A stretch of DNA of 64,000 nucleotides from Linepithema humile (lineage: Eukaryota > Arthropoda > Insecta > Hymenoptera > Formicidae): the NCBI RefSeq assembly GCF_040581485.1, contig NC_090128.1, positions 21,069,431-21,133,430 of the forward strand. The letters run 5' to 3'. Positions within the stretch are counted from its first letter, which is position 1, and every line of letters starts with the position of its first letter. Shown in pieces: positions 10,984 through 23,385 of this stretch. The notes beneath the pieces were generated by a model. The model worked only from the letters and a program-made list of their open reading frames with translations. It did not search any database and had not been told where the DNA came from. The position numbers and the translations under genes were made by a program.

Positions 10984-13900
10984 ATGGATAAAATTGCCGT
11001 CACGAAGTTCAATGGAACAGATTTCGGGCTGTGGAAGTACCAGATGTCAGTCTTCCTCGAATATCACGGATTATATGATGTCACGAGCGGCAAGGATGTC
11101 AGACCACAAGAACGTTTCGAAAACTGGGATGCTACAGATAAGAAAGCGAAGTATGCATTGACTCAGTCGCTTGAGCTATCTCAGATACGTCACATTGTAA
11201 ATTGCAGAACCTCAAACGAAATCTGGACGAGGCTTGAAGCTCTGTACGAGCAAAAGAACGAAACAAGCGTGCATCTGTTGTTAGCAAGATTCTTCGAGTA
11301 TAAGATGGATCCAAATAAAATGACGGTGTCGGAACACGTCAGTAACGTTGAACAGATGGCTCGACAACTTGAAGACGTTGGCCATAAACAAGATGAAACA
11401 ACAATAATTACGAAGATTCTGCATTCGTTACCAGCAAGTTTTCGTTCTGTAATATCAGCTTGGGATTCAGTACCAAGAAACGAACAAAAATTAGCTAATC
11501 TGCTGCCTCGTCTCATGAAAGAAGAACAACTGGCTAAAAGCTTCGGTGAGCTCAAGATAAGTAGCGAAGATGAATCTGTTGCATTGTGTGCTAAGAAGTC
11601 AAAGCACATCAAAAAGCCTAAGCAAGATAAGAAAACATTCAAAGGAAAATGCTTCAATTGTGATGAAGAAGGACATACGGCTCGACAATGCAAGAAACCT
11701 AAACGAGAATCGAAGCAAGCTAACAGCGCATCACAAGGTAAAAGATCGTCTCATGGCGATGCATTCACAGCATCATTCTCTACGGCTCAGCGCGAACGCC
11801 CGAACGAAGATTGTTGGATAGCTGATTCAGGAGCTAGCAATCATATGACGTTTCGACGAGAATGGTTCGAGACATTCAAGGCGATTGACGACAAGTCTGT
11901 ACCGATAACTGTAGGAAACAAAAACATTGTTTATGCAGGTGGCCAAGGTAATATTAGAGTTATATCAACGGTAAACGGTAAAGAACGCGAAGGTACACTA
12001 TATGACGTACTCTGGATTCCGGACTTAGGTCGTAATCTATTAAGCATCGGCGCAAGCGCAAAACATGGCAACAGAACAATCATCGAAGAAGATCAAATCA
12101 AGATCGTCAACAAAAGAAACCAGACACTCATGACTGGTTACAGTTATGAACGAAATTTGTACACGATGAACACACAAGTTGTGCTACCAGAACATGAAGC
12201 TCATCATGCCGAAAATGATGTACAACCGCTGTCGGTGTGGCACGAACGACTCGGTCACGTGAGCTATAAGAAACTGGAACAAATGGCTACTAGTGGCACA
12301 GTTAAAAACGTGAACGTCGCAAAGATCAGTAGTAGCGAAAAGTTTTGTGAAGCCTGCATCTTTGGCAAGCAGACACGCAAGCAATTCAACGAATCGGACA
12401 CTCGTGCAAAGCAGCCAGATGAATTGATACATTTTGATGTCTGCGGTCCGATGTCAACTCCGTCTCTCGGTGGAAATACTGTATTGGTAGTTTTTTGTAG
12501 ACGACTACACTGGATTTCTAATAGTTCGTCCTATGAAAAATCGCACTGAAATTGTCGACGCCGTCGAAAGTGTTATTGCAATTTTTAATTCGTATGGACA
12601 CACAATAAAGCGTTTTCGGTCCGATAACGCACGAGAATTTATTAGCAAAGACATGAAGTGAATTATGAACAAAAACAAGATAGTTCATGAATTTTCAACG
12701 CCGCGTGCACCACAACAAAACGGTCGTGCTGAACGACAAATCAGAACAATCGTCGAGACTGGACGCACGTTGCTGGCTGCAGCAGACTTACCTTTATCGC
12801 TTTGGGCCGAAGCTGGAAGAACAGCCGCAATTATTCGGAACCGAATACCTTTGGATCGACTTGGTGGCAAAACACCGTGGGAGATGTTCACAGGTGAACA
12901 ACCAAACGTCAGCTTTTTACGTATCTATGGTAGTGATGCGTACGCTCATATCGAAGATCAATTTAGAAGCAAATTCGATAAGAAGTCAAAGAAGCTTGTA
13001 CTTGTGGGTTATGAACCAGGCTCGAAAGCTTATCGTCTCTGGGAGCGCGGCACGAAGAACGTGTATGTGCGATGCAACGTTAAAATTGTCGAACCTCGTC
13101 CAATGGCAGCCGTTAAATTCATTGAAGAAGAAGATATAGAACAATTAGAAATAAAACAGGAAAAACAAGATACTGACTCCGAACAAGATTCAAGTTCAAG
13201 TAAAGATGAAGCAATTGCGACGAGAACCCGCTCAAAGGAGAAAAGACAACAAACTGAACGAATAACTGAAAACAATGGAATTGCACATCGAACAAGAAGC
13301 AAAACTCAACATGTTGGCACATGTTCATGCATGTTAGCTGAAATCAAGATACCTGAAGACTACAAAAAAGCAATCGAATCACCTGACAGAAAACAGTGGG
13401 AGCAAGCAATGTGTGAGGAACTTGATTCGCTAAGAAGAAATAATACATGGCAATTAGTTGAACTACCCAAAGGACGTCGAGCAATTCAAAACAAGTGGGT
13501 TTTTCGGGTCAAAATTAAACCAAACGGTGACGCCGACCGATATAAAGCAAGGCTCGTCGTAAAGGGTTGCAGTCAAAAACAAGGCGTCGATTTCAGCGAA
13601 ACGTATTCTCCAGTAACACGCTATGACTCAATTCGAATGCTGATAGCTGTTGCAACTCACAAGGATTACGAGATGGTACAATTTGACGTCAAGACCGCCT
13701 TTTTATATGGTGATTTAGACGAAGAGTTATATATGCTACAACCCGAAGGCTTCGACGATGGAAGTAGAAAAGTATGTAAACTTTTGCGCAGCTTATATGG
13801 TCTAAAACAATCACCGTTACAGTGGCATAAGAAAATTGACTCTGTACTAGGAGAATTAGACATGAAGCCGACCAACTACGATCCTTGTGTTTACGCAAAT

Positions 13901-14893
13901 GAAGAAAAGTATTTGTTAATCGCACTCTATGTAGACGATGGTCTAGTAATTGGAGCATCAATAGACAAAATTAATAAACTATTGAAATTACTTAAAGTGC
14001 GATTTGAGATTACACAGAACGAAGCAAGATTCTATTTAGGACTTGAAATTGACCGTGATCGACCTAACAAACAGACACGTCTACATCAGACAGCATATAC
14101 CATTAAGATGCTTGAAAAATTCAATATGTCAAATTGTAATCCAGTCAGCGTTCCTATGGATCCTAATGTCGTGCTAAAACGAGAGCTCGATGAAGATGGC
14201 AATATTATCAAGGACGAAGAAATTCCATATCGTCAGTTGATTGGCTCGCTGATGTTTTTGGCAATTGGATCAAGGCCTGACATATCGTTTGCAGTAAGCA
14301 AACTTAGTCAGTTTCTGGAAACGCCAACAGCAACACACTGGCAAGCGGCAAAGCGTGTACTTAGGTACCTACAAGATACAAAATCACTGGGTCTCACTTA
14401 TGGTACAAAGATTGATGAGGACAGTCAATTAGAGGCCTTCTCAGATGCAAATTATGCATCTTGCATGGATACGCGAAAATCAGTTTCTGGCGTCCTGTTG
14501 ATGCTGAATGGTGGCCCAGTTATTTGGTCATCTAAGAAGCAAACAATAGTTGCTACATCAACTACAGATGCCGAGTATATAGCGGCCCACAATGCATCGA
14601 AGGAAGTTGTGTGGACTCGTGGCCTATTACGAGAAATTGGGTACGAGCAAGTTAAACCAACGACTCTATACTGCGATAATACGGCAGCAGAAACATTGAT
14701 CAAGAATCCAACGTTTCACAGGAGAACAAAACACGTGGACATAAAATATCATTATGTACGAGAAGTAGTCAAGAATGGACAACTAATGGTTACGCACATT
14801 TCCAGCGATGAACGACGGGCGGACATATTAACAAAAGCTCTTTCAAAGCAAAAATTTATAGCAAATTGCAAACTTTTGAGTATGACTTTGTAA
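10984..14893 (+). pseudogene. Copia gag-pol polyprotein, disrupted by one frameshift and one stop
   Basis: The first frame (10984-12548) holds an UBN2/Copia-type gag, a CCHC zinc knuckle (CFNCDEEGHTARQC, residues 223-236), the protease active site DSG (281-283) and the gag-pre-integrase HHCC region. The integrase core begins but the frame is lost at the T run 12491-12496. The correct frame then meets a TGA at 12659-12661. The remaining frame (12665-14893) includes the end of the integrase core, reverse transcriptase with YVDD (residue about 422 of that frame) and a Copia RNase H. The two lesions are the only breaks I see. Gag and protease could still be made from the first frame. Length and order are normal for Copia. 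The start at 10984 follows the LTR and primer site directly. Confidence 0.93.
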
Positions 14894-14900
14894 ACTCGTC

Positions 14901-14909
14901 GAGTGGGAA
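14901..14909 (+). other. Polypurine tract
   Basis: GAGTGGGAA sits immediately 5' of the 3' LTR, where plus-strand DNA synthesis is primed. Confidence 0.8.
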
Positions 14910-15178
14910 TGTTGAAGATAATTCGACTCGTTTTCTTTTAGATGGCGCTTTTTCGTTCGTTTCCGCGCTGCTGTTTCGGGCGTGCATAATAACCTTTTTT
15001 TTGTTTTAGTATAGTCGACTCTCTGTAAAACCTTCGAACACACGTTGGTGGTTGACAACGCCCCTTTTTGTGCATATAAGTATTGGCTTATTCTAATAAT
15101 AAAAGGAATTCAGTTTCTTACAACCGAAAGTGGTGACATTTTTAATATACAAGCCTATTCACATCCATTTCCGTAACA
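14910..15178 (+). repeat. Copia 3' LTR
   Basis: Same length as the 5' LTR with two differences; followed by the TTAAT target duplication. Confidence 0.97.
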
Positions 15179-15183
15179 TTAAT

Positions 15184-16021
15184 GACGGATCATTCCGCCG
15201 ACAAATCGTCCAACGAAGTAACGAGATACGCTTATTCGACATTAAAAGCTTTTGCGCAACGCCTGATAATAGAAAGCGTTATACATGACGCGATCGATGA
15301 GATGTGCCTATTATTCCTCTCATATAATAATTATAAATATTTGAACCGCGCGTGTAATTACCTCCAAATTATTATTATTATTTATGAATATTGTTTTAAA
15401 TTATAAGCAGTCGGCTCATTAATTTATGATTTTAATGTCAATATCGATTACGTGTGCCACATAATCCCAAATATAACATTACTTCCGATGAAAAACGACG
15501 TGACAAACAAACAACGACAGCATTTTCGCATCTAACAAAAAGCATCGATAGTATATTGCAGACGAATCGATCCTCTCATTACATACAATGCAGCGTACAC
15601 ATATGGGGCGCGCCCACTATACATCCCTCCTCCTTTATCTTTCATTATATAAAAATACATAGGCCCTATAAACGCGGGTATGACGTACATACGTTCTACC
15701 TGCGCAAGAGGATCGTTTTTTAGACGATATGGATTTTAGCTCGTTGACGCAGCGAGTCGTCGAAGCGCAACGATCGCATCAGTGCGATTATAACTATCGA
15801 TTCCGATGCTATTCATACCGGTACACATTCGGTACCTCGTTACAAGACCATTTCGTTTTTAATCACAACACACTTCGTACGTATGTACGACTTACTTTTA
15901 TTTTTAAAAAATATCTGCCTCTCGATTCCGCCTAACCGGAACATTCTTCATTATTTTATGTATATTTATACCTATTATTTTTATATTTTACCCTTTCTTT
16001 CTTTCAAACTTTCGCACTCAC
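15184..16021. other. No gene seen; likely intronic or intergenic
   Basis: Several short frames (15182-15406, 15454-15723, 15729-15935) have no family resemblance or splice support. The stretch is the 3' side of the minus-strand exon at 16022 and may be intron. Confidence 0.5.
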
Positions 16022-16200
16022 CTTGCGAGTAGATCGGGAACTCTCCGTCGCTGTGGCTGTGGGTGAGCATGCCCGTGGAGTAGAATTGCCATAAGGCGTG
16101 CTTCCTGCTTTCCTCCGACGTGCCTGCGAGGACCTCGTCGTCGTCGGCGAGGCCCAGCAGGCTCACTACCTCGGAGAGCGACAGATTGGCGCGACGACCG
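16022..16200 (-). CDS. Internal coding exon of an unrecognised minus-strand gene
   Basis: The minus strand gives a 179-bp open exon bounded by an acceptor (GGTGAG before the first base at 16200) and a strong donor CAAG/GTGAGTG at 16022. It encodes a compact segment with a hydrophobic/acidic core (SLSEVVSLLGLADDDEVLAG) followed by a His/Ser/Gly-rich piece (YSTGMLTHSHSDGEFP). GC content is far above the surroundings and codon choice looks constrained. I do not recognise the family. It may belong to the same gene as the minus-strand exons at 27233-30012, but the phases (those end in phase 1, this begins in phase 2) would need at least one exon between, so a separate gene is equally possible. Confidence 0.5.
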
Positions 16201-17234
16201 CTCACCGAGGTGAGGCCCCGAACACAGAAAACAATTTAAAGAGACGACCGACGTCTACGTCGCGTGATTGGCTCGCTCCACCGACAAATGCGCTTCGTGG
16301 CACACACACGCACGTACACACATAAACTGCCGCGAAAAAGACGAAGTCGTCGCGCGATGCGGCAGGATTTATCCGGGATGACACACTGACAAAATTTCTC
16401 CCACCCGCAACGAGTCACGCAGCCGACACTTTGTCCCTTTCCCGTCGTAATGTCACACGTTCGTTCGTACGATTCACTCGTACGATTCGTTCATAGCCCG
16501 TATTTGATTCTCGGTTTAACGGGAACAACACTCAATTTTGACGTGTGTACCGTTCGATTCAGCGTCATCGTTTCACAACCAGCAGGAACGATGCAACGAC
16601 AGAATTGGTAGCATCTCTCTTGAAATTGAAAAAACTCGCTGCCTTCGCATATCGCGAGAAAGTCGAATCGTCGATAAGTTTCTCCATCGTGCAAAAATGG
16701 GACTATAATTTATCTTAATAGCATCAACGTATAGAATTTCTCTATTCTTTCCTTTGCCTCTTGCCTCCACATGATATGACATTTGAGTGAAAAATTATTA
16801 ACTAAATGCTCTGTCTCCTGCGGAAATTGTGGCCGCTCAAATTAAATACATTTCCCGTAACAAGCGGTACTTGATACAATGGCGTTCGACCTCGATACAA
16901 TTACCTAAACGAACAGACACATATTATATGGCAATTGAAAGCGCGGCAACTTTGATAGCTGTCATTAGCTATCGCTAGAGAGCAAATCAGTCGCGATGCA
17001 TATAATTAGCATGCAATTTCGATTTCGAAATTATTATTTAAAATGATATTGCCGATGAATATCCACGCAGCAAAGCGCGATGCGTTAGATCCGATCGTGC
17101 AAATGACATTGAAACAGAAAATATTAATATTTTATTCATGTGACATCGCTCGTATAAAAATAATAATAGAAATTTTTTGTTAATAAAACCGAAATAAAAT
17201 TGAAATTATTTTTCATTATTTATGTTATCATGTA
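16201..17234. other. No gene seen
   Basis: CpG-rich sequence to about 16700, then AT-rich. Frames on both strands at 16200-16800 overlap one another and lack splice or family support. It probably belongs to the intron upstream of the 16022-16200 exon. Confidence 0.5.
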
Positions 17235-17271
17235 CCCTGGTAGAAATTGCCAGTTTAACGCCAAGACAGAA

Positions 17272-17512
17272 GTATGGGCCTCACTTGTTTGCCAAGACGT
17301 AGCCTATCTAAAAAAATTTAGAAAGGCTATAGTATGGCCCAGAATGATATTTAGTCTGGCGCTATGTTTAATCAGTAGCGTTCGCCAGTCTTTGCTGCCA
17401 GGAAAAAAAAAGTTTGGCCTTACTTGTTTACCAAATCATAGCCTATCTAAAAAAATTAGAAGGGTTTAGGTATGGCCCAGAGTTTTGTCTGGCGCTATGT
17501 TTTATATGTCCA
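17272..17512 (+). repeat. Subterminal direct repeats of the CMC transposon
   Basis: A block with TAGCCTATCTAAAAAAATT, a TATGGCCCAGA motif and TCTGGCGCTATGTTT occurs twice, near 17275-17370 and 17415-17500. Clustered subterminal motifs are the transposase-binding regions of CACTA-type elements. The 3' subterminal zone (about 23400-23682) is different but also repetitive, with GGGGCCA and CTGGCGAG motifs in both orientations. Confidence 0.7.
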
Positions 17513-17648
17513 TATAGTGTCCGCTAGTCTTTTCTCTCAAACTGTTTCTGAAAGAGATACTATTATAGAGTCTATTATAAGTCTATATAACTATATTTAT
17601 TCCCGCTACGTTTTATAAAAATATAACAATTCACTTCTTCTTCCAAAT

Positions 17649-19807
17649 ATGGATAGAGACATGAAATTGTTAGCGGATAGATTAACCGCACAAAAATATC
17701 GAAAAATTATTAAATTCAAACGAAAATTAAAAGCTATGAATAGGTTAAGTGCAACAAATAATTTTAATACACAATCTTCATCTAATGCGAGGAATAATCA
17801 AAATAATATTGGTGAATGTGAATGTCATAGTGAAAAAGACAGTTCGACCGAGTGTAATGAATACCACGAGGAAAGTTTTAGAACCGAAGACGGAAGAGAG
17901 ACTGCAATTGACCTTTATAATACACTCGATGAAAAGAAAAATGATAATTCGGAAACTAACTCTGGAGACCATAGTGACTCTGATATTGATTTTAATAACA
18001 TTAGCGATAAATCTGACGGCAGTGTTGACAGCAATAATGGTGATGTAGATATTGAAGTTCGACAACATCAAAATCAAAACGATATTTCAGCTGAGTGACG
18101 TTCTTGGGCCATTGGATGTCGAGTTCCTCACTCGACACTAGATTCTTTACTAAGCATTCTGAATCCCGTATTGCCAAATTTACCTAAATCATCTAAAACT
18201 CTTTTACAGACAAACAAGTCACATTATTTTATAACTAAAATGCTCGTTTTAGATGAAACCGAAGGACAATATGCTTATTTTGGTATCAAACAGGGATTGC
18301 GAACTTGCATAAATTTAGATTTACATTATGCAAATATTTTATATCTTTTAATTAATATTGACGGTATCAAATTATTCAAATCAAGTGTAAACGACGTGTG
18401 GCCAATACTTGTAAAAGTACAATGTAATCCTGATATTTATAGCCCATTTGTTGTCGCAATTTATTCAGGAAATTCAAAGCCAAAATATATCCATGAATTT
18501 ATGAAAGATTTTATAATGGAACTAAATAAATTATTAGTTCATGGCATTTCTATACAAGAAAGGCACTTTGAAATCAAAATTAAAGGTTTTATATGCGATA
18601 CTCCTGCACGGTCTTACTTGAAATGCATAAAAGGGCACAATGCAGCACACGGTTGTGAACGTTGTGAAATTCAAGGTACCAAACATAACAGAACAATGAT
18701 ATTTTTAGAAACAAATTGTGCAGAACGCACTGACTATACTTTCCGTAACTTTACCGATCCACATCATCACAATGCTGCATCGCCTCTTTTATTCATAACT
18801 CCGCCAATTAATATGATTAATGATATTATTCTAGATTCAATGCATCTATGCTATTTAGGTGTGATGAAAAGATTAATAGATGCATGGATGTCTACTAATC
18901 TAAAAGTTAAATTTAGTCAAAATCAACGAAAAGAACTGTCAATGAGAATGTTAACAATAAAACGACAACAACCGATTGAATTTGATAGAAAAATGAGACC
19001 AATAACAGATTATTTAAAATTTAAAGCTACTGAATACAGATTTTTTTTATTGTTTGCTGGCCCTATTTTGCTAAAAAGAATTTTAGAGAAAAACAAATAT
19101 GAATATTTTATTTTGCTTCATGCAGCTTGTCGTATGCTGTCATCAGAAAATGCAGTAAATTTTGTTCCTACCGCTAAAGATTTACTGAACAAATTTATTT
19201 TACAATCCAAAGATCTTTATGGTCCAGACTTTATGGTTATGAATGTTCACAACTTACTTCACATTTCAGATGACGTTTTTAATACACAGTGCAATTTATC
19301 GTCTATAAGTGCTTTTGCATTTGAGAGTTATTTAGGAAAAATAAAAAACATGCTTCGTTCACCTACAAATGTAGTCGCACAATTAGCTCGAAGACTTTGT
19401 GAGCAAAAAACTTGCATCAATCAAGTACCTTCTCCTTTAGTAGTGACAATTCTTAAACAAAATGAAAATAATATAAAAGCTTTACAGTGCATTAATATGT
19501 TACTTACAAATAAGGCGCCAGATAATACAGTTCTTCTAAAAATGGGATGTATATGTACGATAAATAAAATGTATGTTAAAAATAACAAAATCAAACTTGA
19601 AGGCGATGTTTGTATAATAAAAAAACTGTTTACACAAATCCAATAAATTCATCTGTTTTAAACATGTGGGAATTATTAGAATCTCGTTTTGATGCAGTAA
19701 GAAGAAAAACTATGACCATACATAATATCGCACATAAAATGATTAAATTGAAATTAAATCTTAATGGAACTAATGAAAGAACATTTGCTATATCTCTTTT
19801 ACACTAG
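17649..19807 (+). pseudogene. CMC-superfamily transposase, one in-frame stop and a probable late frameshift
   Basis: A single frame runs from the ATG at 17649 to 19646 except for a TGA at 18096-18098. The first part (149 codons) has a basic N-terminus (KIIKFKRKLK) and a long Asp/Ser/Glu/Asn-rich linker. The second has catalytic-domain features: FICDTPARSYLKC (candidate first Asp), a Cys pair GCERC after KGHNAAH, and ILDSMHLCYLG (candidate second Asp with the D-x-x-H pattern). Near the A run at 19620-19626 the frame ends as KLFTQIQ. One frame over, coding-like sequence continues (TNPINSSVLNMWELLE) to a stop at 19805-19807, suggesting a 1-nt shift. Nonsense decay is the simplest reading of the TGA; its next base is C, a context known to permit some readthrough. 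Nuclear DDE/D transposase in function. Confidence 0.7.
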
Positions 19808-20130
19808 ATTGAATCTTTGTATGGAAAAACTGAATAATTTTGTGAAGACAAAAAGACATAAGTAAATCATAATACTTGTTGGTACATTTATTTTATTTAT
19901 TTTTTCCTTTATTAAATACATCGATTATAGTTTTACACGCGGTAATCAACGAAACCTTTGGGATTACGATTGTAATTGTCCAAATTTATTTCACAAATTT
20001 ATTACATTATTCTAACATAATCTAATAAGTGCAACCCTGACTCCCTCAAGCCCGACGCGACTGTGTATGTGTATACAGCTCCGCACACAATGATATAAGA
20101 TACAACAATGCATGGATCACAGATGCGAAA

Positions 20131-20213
20131 ATAGTTTTAAATAGTAATAGTAATAGTAATAGTTAAGTAATAGTAATAGTTTAGTAATAGTAATAGTAAT
20201 AGTTTTAAATAGT
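20131..20213 (+). repeat. (AATAGT)n imperfect microsatellite
   Basis: Hexamer array AATAGT/TAATAG interrupted by TTTAAATAG, upstream of the DUF4806 gene within the transposon. Confidence 0.85.
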
Positions 20214-20661
20214 TTTTCTGCCGTGGCTACAGTACAAAACACGGAACGACATCAATTGGTGAAACCGTAAAACTGATCAATTGTCAAATGTTTCTTATAT
20301 ATTTACATCCTTCGTTACTTTGTTTTTCATAAGCCCGTGTGATGCGCGTGACCGTGTGCTTTTTATTCTGCACATATTATCATTTCTTTTATATTAATTA
20401 ACAAACAAGTCAAACGGGTGAAACAATTTTGTGTAATAACTATCAACGATATTATTCTTTGAAGACCGAAATATCGTGGAAACTGAAGGTAAGTTATTTG
20501 CACAATTTTTTTATTTCATCAAAGTTAGTCTCAATATTCGGTCAAGTTTGCATTAAGATCAGAATTCATAGTTGAATGTTAATAAATAAGGCGTTCTTTA
20601 TTTCTATACATAACAATAGGAATAAGTATCTCAAGGCTTGAATATTTTTTCCGTTGTTTAG

Positions 20662-23062
20662 ATGAGTGAGGACGAAGACTATTTGCACAAATATCAGTTA
20701 GTACAATTTATAAGGAAAGGTCCAAAGTCTGGAAAAAAAGAAATTGACGTGGTACCGTCGAAATGGATCTCATGGGACCAAAAGCGACTTAAACTCACGA
20801 CAAAATTTATGCCAGGACCGTACGATGAAAATACTTCGAAACTTTTACAGGATTTTGTAAATCATTGTTTTGATGCACCAGAATCTTGGCCTACTTATAC
20901 GGTTAAGATCGTTGGCGAAGCAAGTAAGTAATTAAATTAATATAATTAATATATAATAATAAATTAATATAAAAATAAATAATAAATAAATTAATAATAA
21001 ATTAATATAATAAATAATGTATACATATGTACATATGTATACATATATACATGTAATGTATACATGTATATATATAATTTTAATGTCCTTTAATTAAAGC
21101 AATTTGTTATGCATTCTAGAGCAATACGATGAAGCTTTAATGAAACTGGACGAACTTTCAGCCCAGAAGTTTGTTTTTTCTTTGCCTTCTGACGAGGATC
21201 CAAAAGAAAAATCAGAAGCAAAAAAAGAATTTTATAAAAAGAAAGCATTGAATGACAGTGCAGCATTCGTATCAAAGTTTATGACGTCTGACAAAACTCA
21301 AATTCTTTTAACTCAGTCTCAGGTAAATTACAATTATAACGCATGATAACTATATAATAAGAAATAAATATCAAAATTATTATCCAACAATCTTTCGAAT
21401 TAATAAAAATTGATCTGTTCTACTTTTTGTTTTTTTTTCAGAGCCAAATAAAACATTAAAACGTCTTAAAAAAACAAATACGAAAAAACAAAATAAGGGT
21501 CTAAATACAGGATCTTCAAGGATAGTGCAGATGCCCCAATTACCCATTGGTTTGTAAATTTATGTTATTTTTTAATACTTTATATAAAATGATTTCTATA
21601 AATTTTTGTGTAACTATTGCAATTTTTAATAATTTGTAATAATTTTAATAATTATATAAAATCATGATTATTACTATTTTCCAGATAAGAAGATTATTCT
21701 TCAGCGTGAGGATACTTTGAGTATGGATTTAAAAGATAAAAGCCAATCGATAGTTGTAATGGATAAGGACATTCCTGTTTTAACGCTTAATTCACAAAGT
21801 AACTATTGGAATATTTGAAATTTAACATAAATATTTGTATTTTTAATGTTATTATAAAAATCTTAAATTTCAGATTCGCATGGAGTAGAATGTGAAAACC
21901 CAATCAACTTTACCACACTTAGTGAAGAAAGTATGTTTGAACATCCAAAATTAATTATTTTTATGCAATTGTTACATATAATTTATTATTATTATTATTA
22001 TAAATATTGTTATTTATTTCAGAAGCCGATTTAATACTTGTAAAGTTAGAACAAATCAGATATGAAATTCGGAATTTAAAAGCTATAGTCATGTATAATG
22101 AAGCAACGAAAACCACTGATGATAATTATTATATAGCAGAGTCAACTGGATTTTTGAAAACATATAATATTAAATTTCCACTAGAAACAAATGATCAATT
22201 CAACGCATTTAATACTCAGTTGAATACTGACCGTAATTTAAAACAAAGTTTTGTGAGTACTACAAACGCATATACACATACATACTAGCATACAACAGCA
22301 TCTATATCTGTTTGATGTTTATCCTATAATTTATAAATAATTCTGTTTTAGTGTGAATTCATTCATCGTTATCTCGATTTCAGCAGATCTTTAAGCCGAA
22401 ATATATTGCATATTATAAAACATTGTATTGCAAGAAATGTTGCAATAATGTACACAGCGGTAAAAAATATTCCACACAAATACGTTTTCAAGAGCACAGA
22501 ATTTTACTCATGTATAGAAGGTATTGACATACAGGGTGTCCAATAACTCGCGGACCAATTCTCGTGAACAGATAGAGCACAATAAACTGAACAGAAAAGT
22601 TTTTTATCATTTTTGAATTCTTACAATAATTATTGAAATATTAATTAAAAAGATTGACGAATAAGCGCGCGATTCGCGCAAAATGGTAAAGAACTTTTTT
22701 GTTCAGTTTATTGTGCTTTATCTATTCACGAGCGTTGGTCTGCAAGTTACCGGACACCTGTATACATATATAATTTATTTAATTAATTATTAAATTTTAA
22801 CTTATTAAACTCTATTTAATTGCATCGATATTTTTTTCTAGAAGTTTATTTGAAACAAACTTTGACTGGGGAAACAGTAACTCATGCTCTTTTAATCAAG
22901 GCCATCAGTGTCGTCCTTACCAATGCTAAGGATTGGGAAGGTTACCGAAAGTCACGGACAAAATCAGCAACAATTATTAATCAAGTATCATCAGATAATC
23001 AGTCACAAGAATCTGGGTCTATTTATTCTGATGAATCGAATAATGTTGAAAATTTATTTTGA
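20662..23062 (+). CDS. DUF4806-type protein, intact eight-exon gene inside the transposon
   Basis: Coding exons: 20662-20923, 21120-21322, 21444-21549, 21685-21798, 21874-21930, 22023-22252, 22352-22520, 22842-23062. All introns are GT-AG with matching phases, giving 453 codons and no break. A 5' noncoding exon probably ends at 20488 (CTGAAG/GTAAGT). The N-terminus has the pattern common to insect DUF4806 proteins, a short beta-rich module with VVPSKWISWD then W-P-x-Y. The middle is charged (KKEFYKKKAL; Lys/Thr-rich exon 3). The C-terminal 190 residues resemble DUF4806, with FPLETNDQFNAFNTQL, an LKQTLTGETV helix and an Ala/Val-rich helix before KDWEGYRKS. The biochemical role of DUF4806 is unknown. 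Exon 4's acceptor is the second of two adjacent AGs (21443), because the first would bring in a stop. AATAAA follows at 23176. Family assignment is by eye. Confidence 0.75.
22532..22760. mobile_element. 229-bp mariner/Tc1-like MITE in the last DUF4806 intron
   Basis: Termini CAGGGTGTCC and GGACACCTG flanked by TA on both sides. Inner inverted repeats pair AGCACAATAAACTGAACA with TGTTCAGTTTATTGTGCT. It lies fully inside the intron 22521-22841 and leaves splicing signals intact. The CAGGGTG terminus and TA duplication match the larger element at 57075-57819. Confidence 0.8.
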
Positions 23063-23282
23063 GTTTAAATATGCCTATTTTTTTTTTTTTTACTTCTGTA
23101 GTTTTATAATTTCATTTTTTCAACATATTTTTTCAAATATATATATAATATTATTTAATTGTATTTCGTATATAGAAATAAACAACACATTTTATGTAAC
23201 GCATTAAGCTTATAAATAATTGCAGTAAACAAATAAAATAAACATATACAAATTTTTTTTAGATATTTTATATATTAATTGA

Positions 23283-23385
23283 TATGTGTGTATGTATTCG
23301 TGTATGTATATGTGTGCGTGCGTGTGTGTACATACACTAACACACCCACATAAATATACACGCGCACATGTACACACGTATAATG
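23283..23385. repeat. Alternating TG/CA tract with inverted halves
   Basis: A TGTGTGTATG...GTGCGTGCGTGTGTG half is followed by an ACACTAACACACCCAC...CACGCGCACATG half. The stretch is almost all purine-pyrimidine alternation, able to form a hairpin or Z-DNA, between the 3' end of the DUF4806 gene and the transposon end. Confidence 0.75.

Larger units (their letters stand above)
10600..15178 (+). mobile_element. Complete Ty1/Copia LTR retrotransposon, recent insertion
   Basis: Two 269-bp LTRs (10600-10868 and 14910-15178) beginning TGTTG and ending TAACA flank a primer-binding site, a gag-pol region in Copia order (gag, protease, integrase, reverse transcriptase, RNase H) and a purine tract. 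The 5-bp target duplication TTAAT is present at 10595-10599 and 15179-15183. The LTRs differ at two positions by my count (C/T near 10684 and A/G near 10750), so the insertion is young. The pol region nevertheless carries a frameshift and a stop, so this copy could move only with help from another one. Confidence 0.97.

Noticed and set aside
11190..11693. 167-codon minus-strand frame
   Set aside because: Antisense shadow of the Copia gag region.
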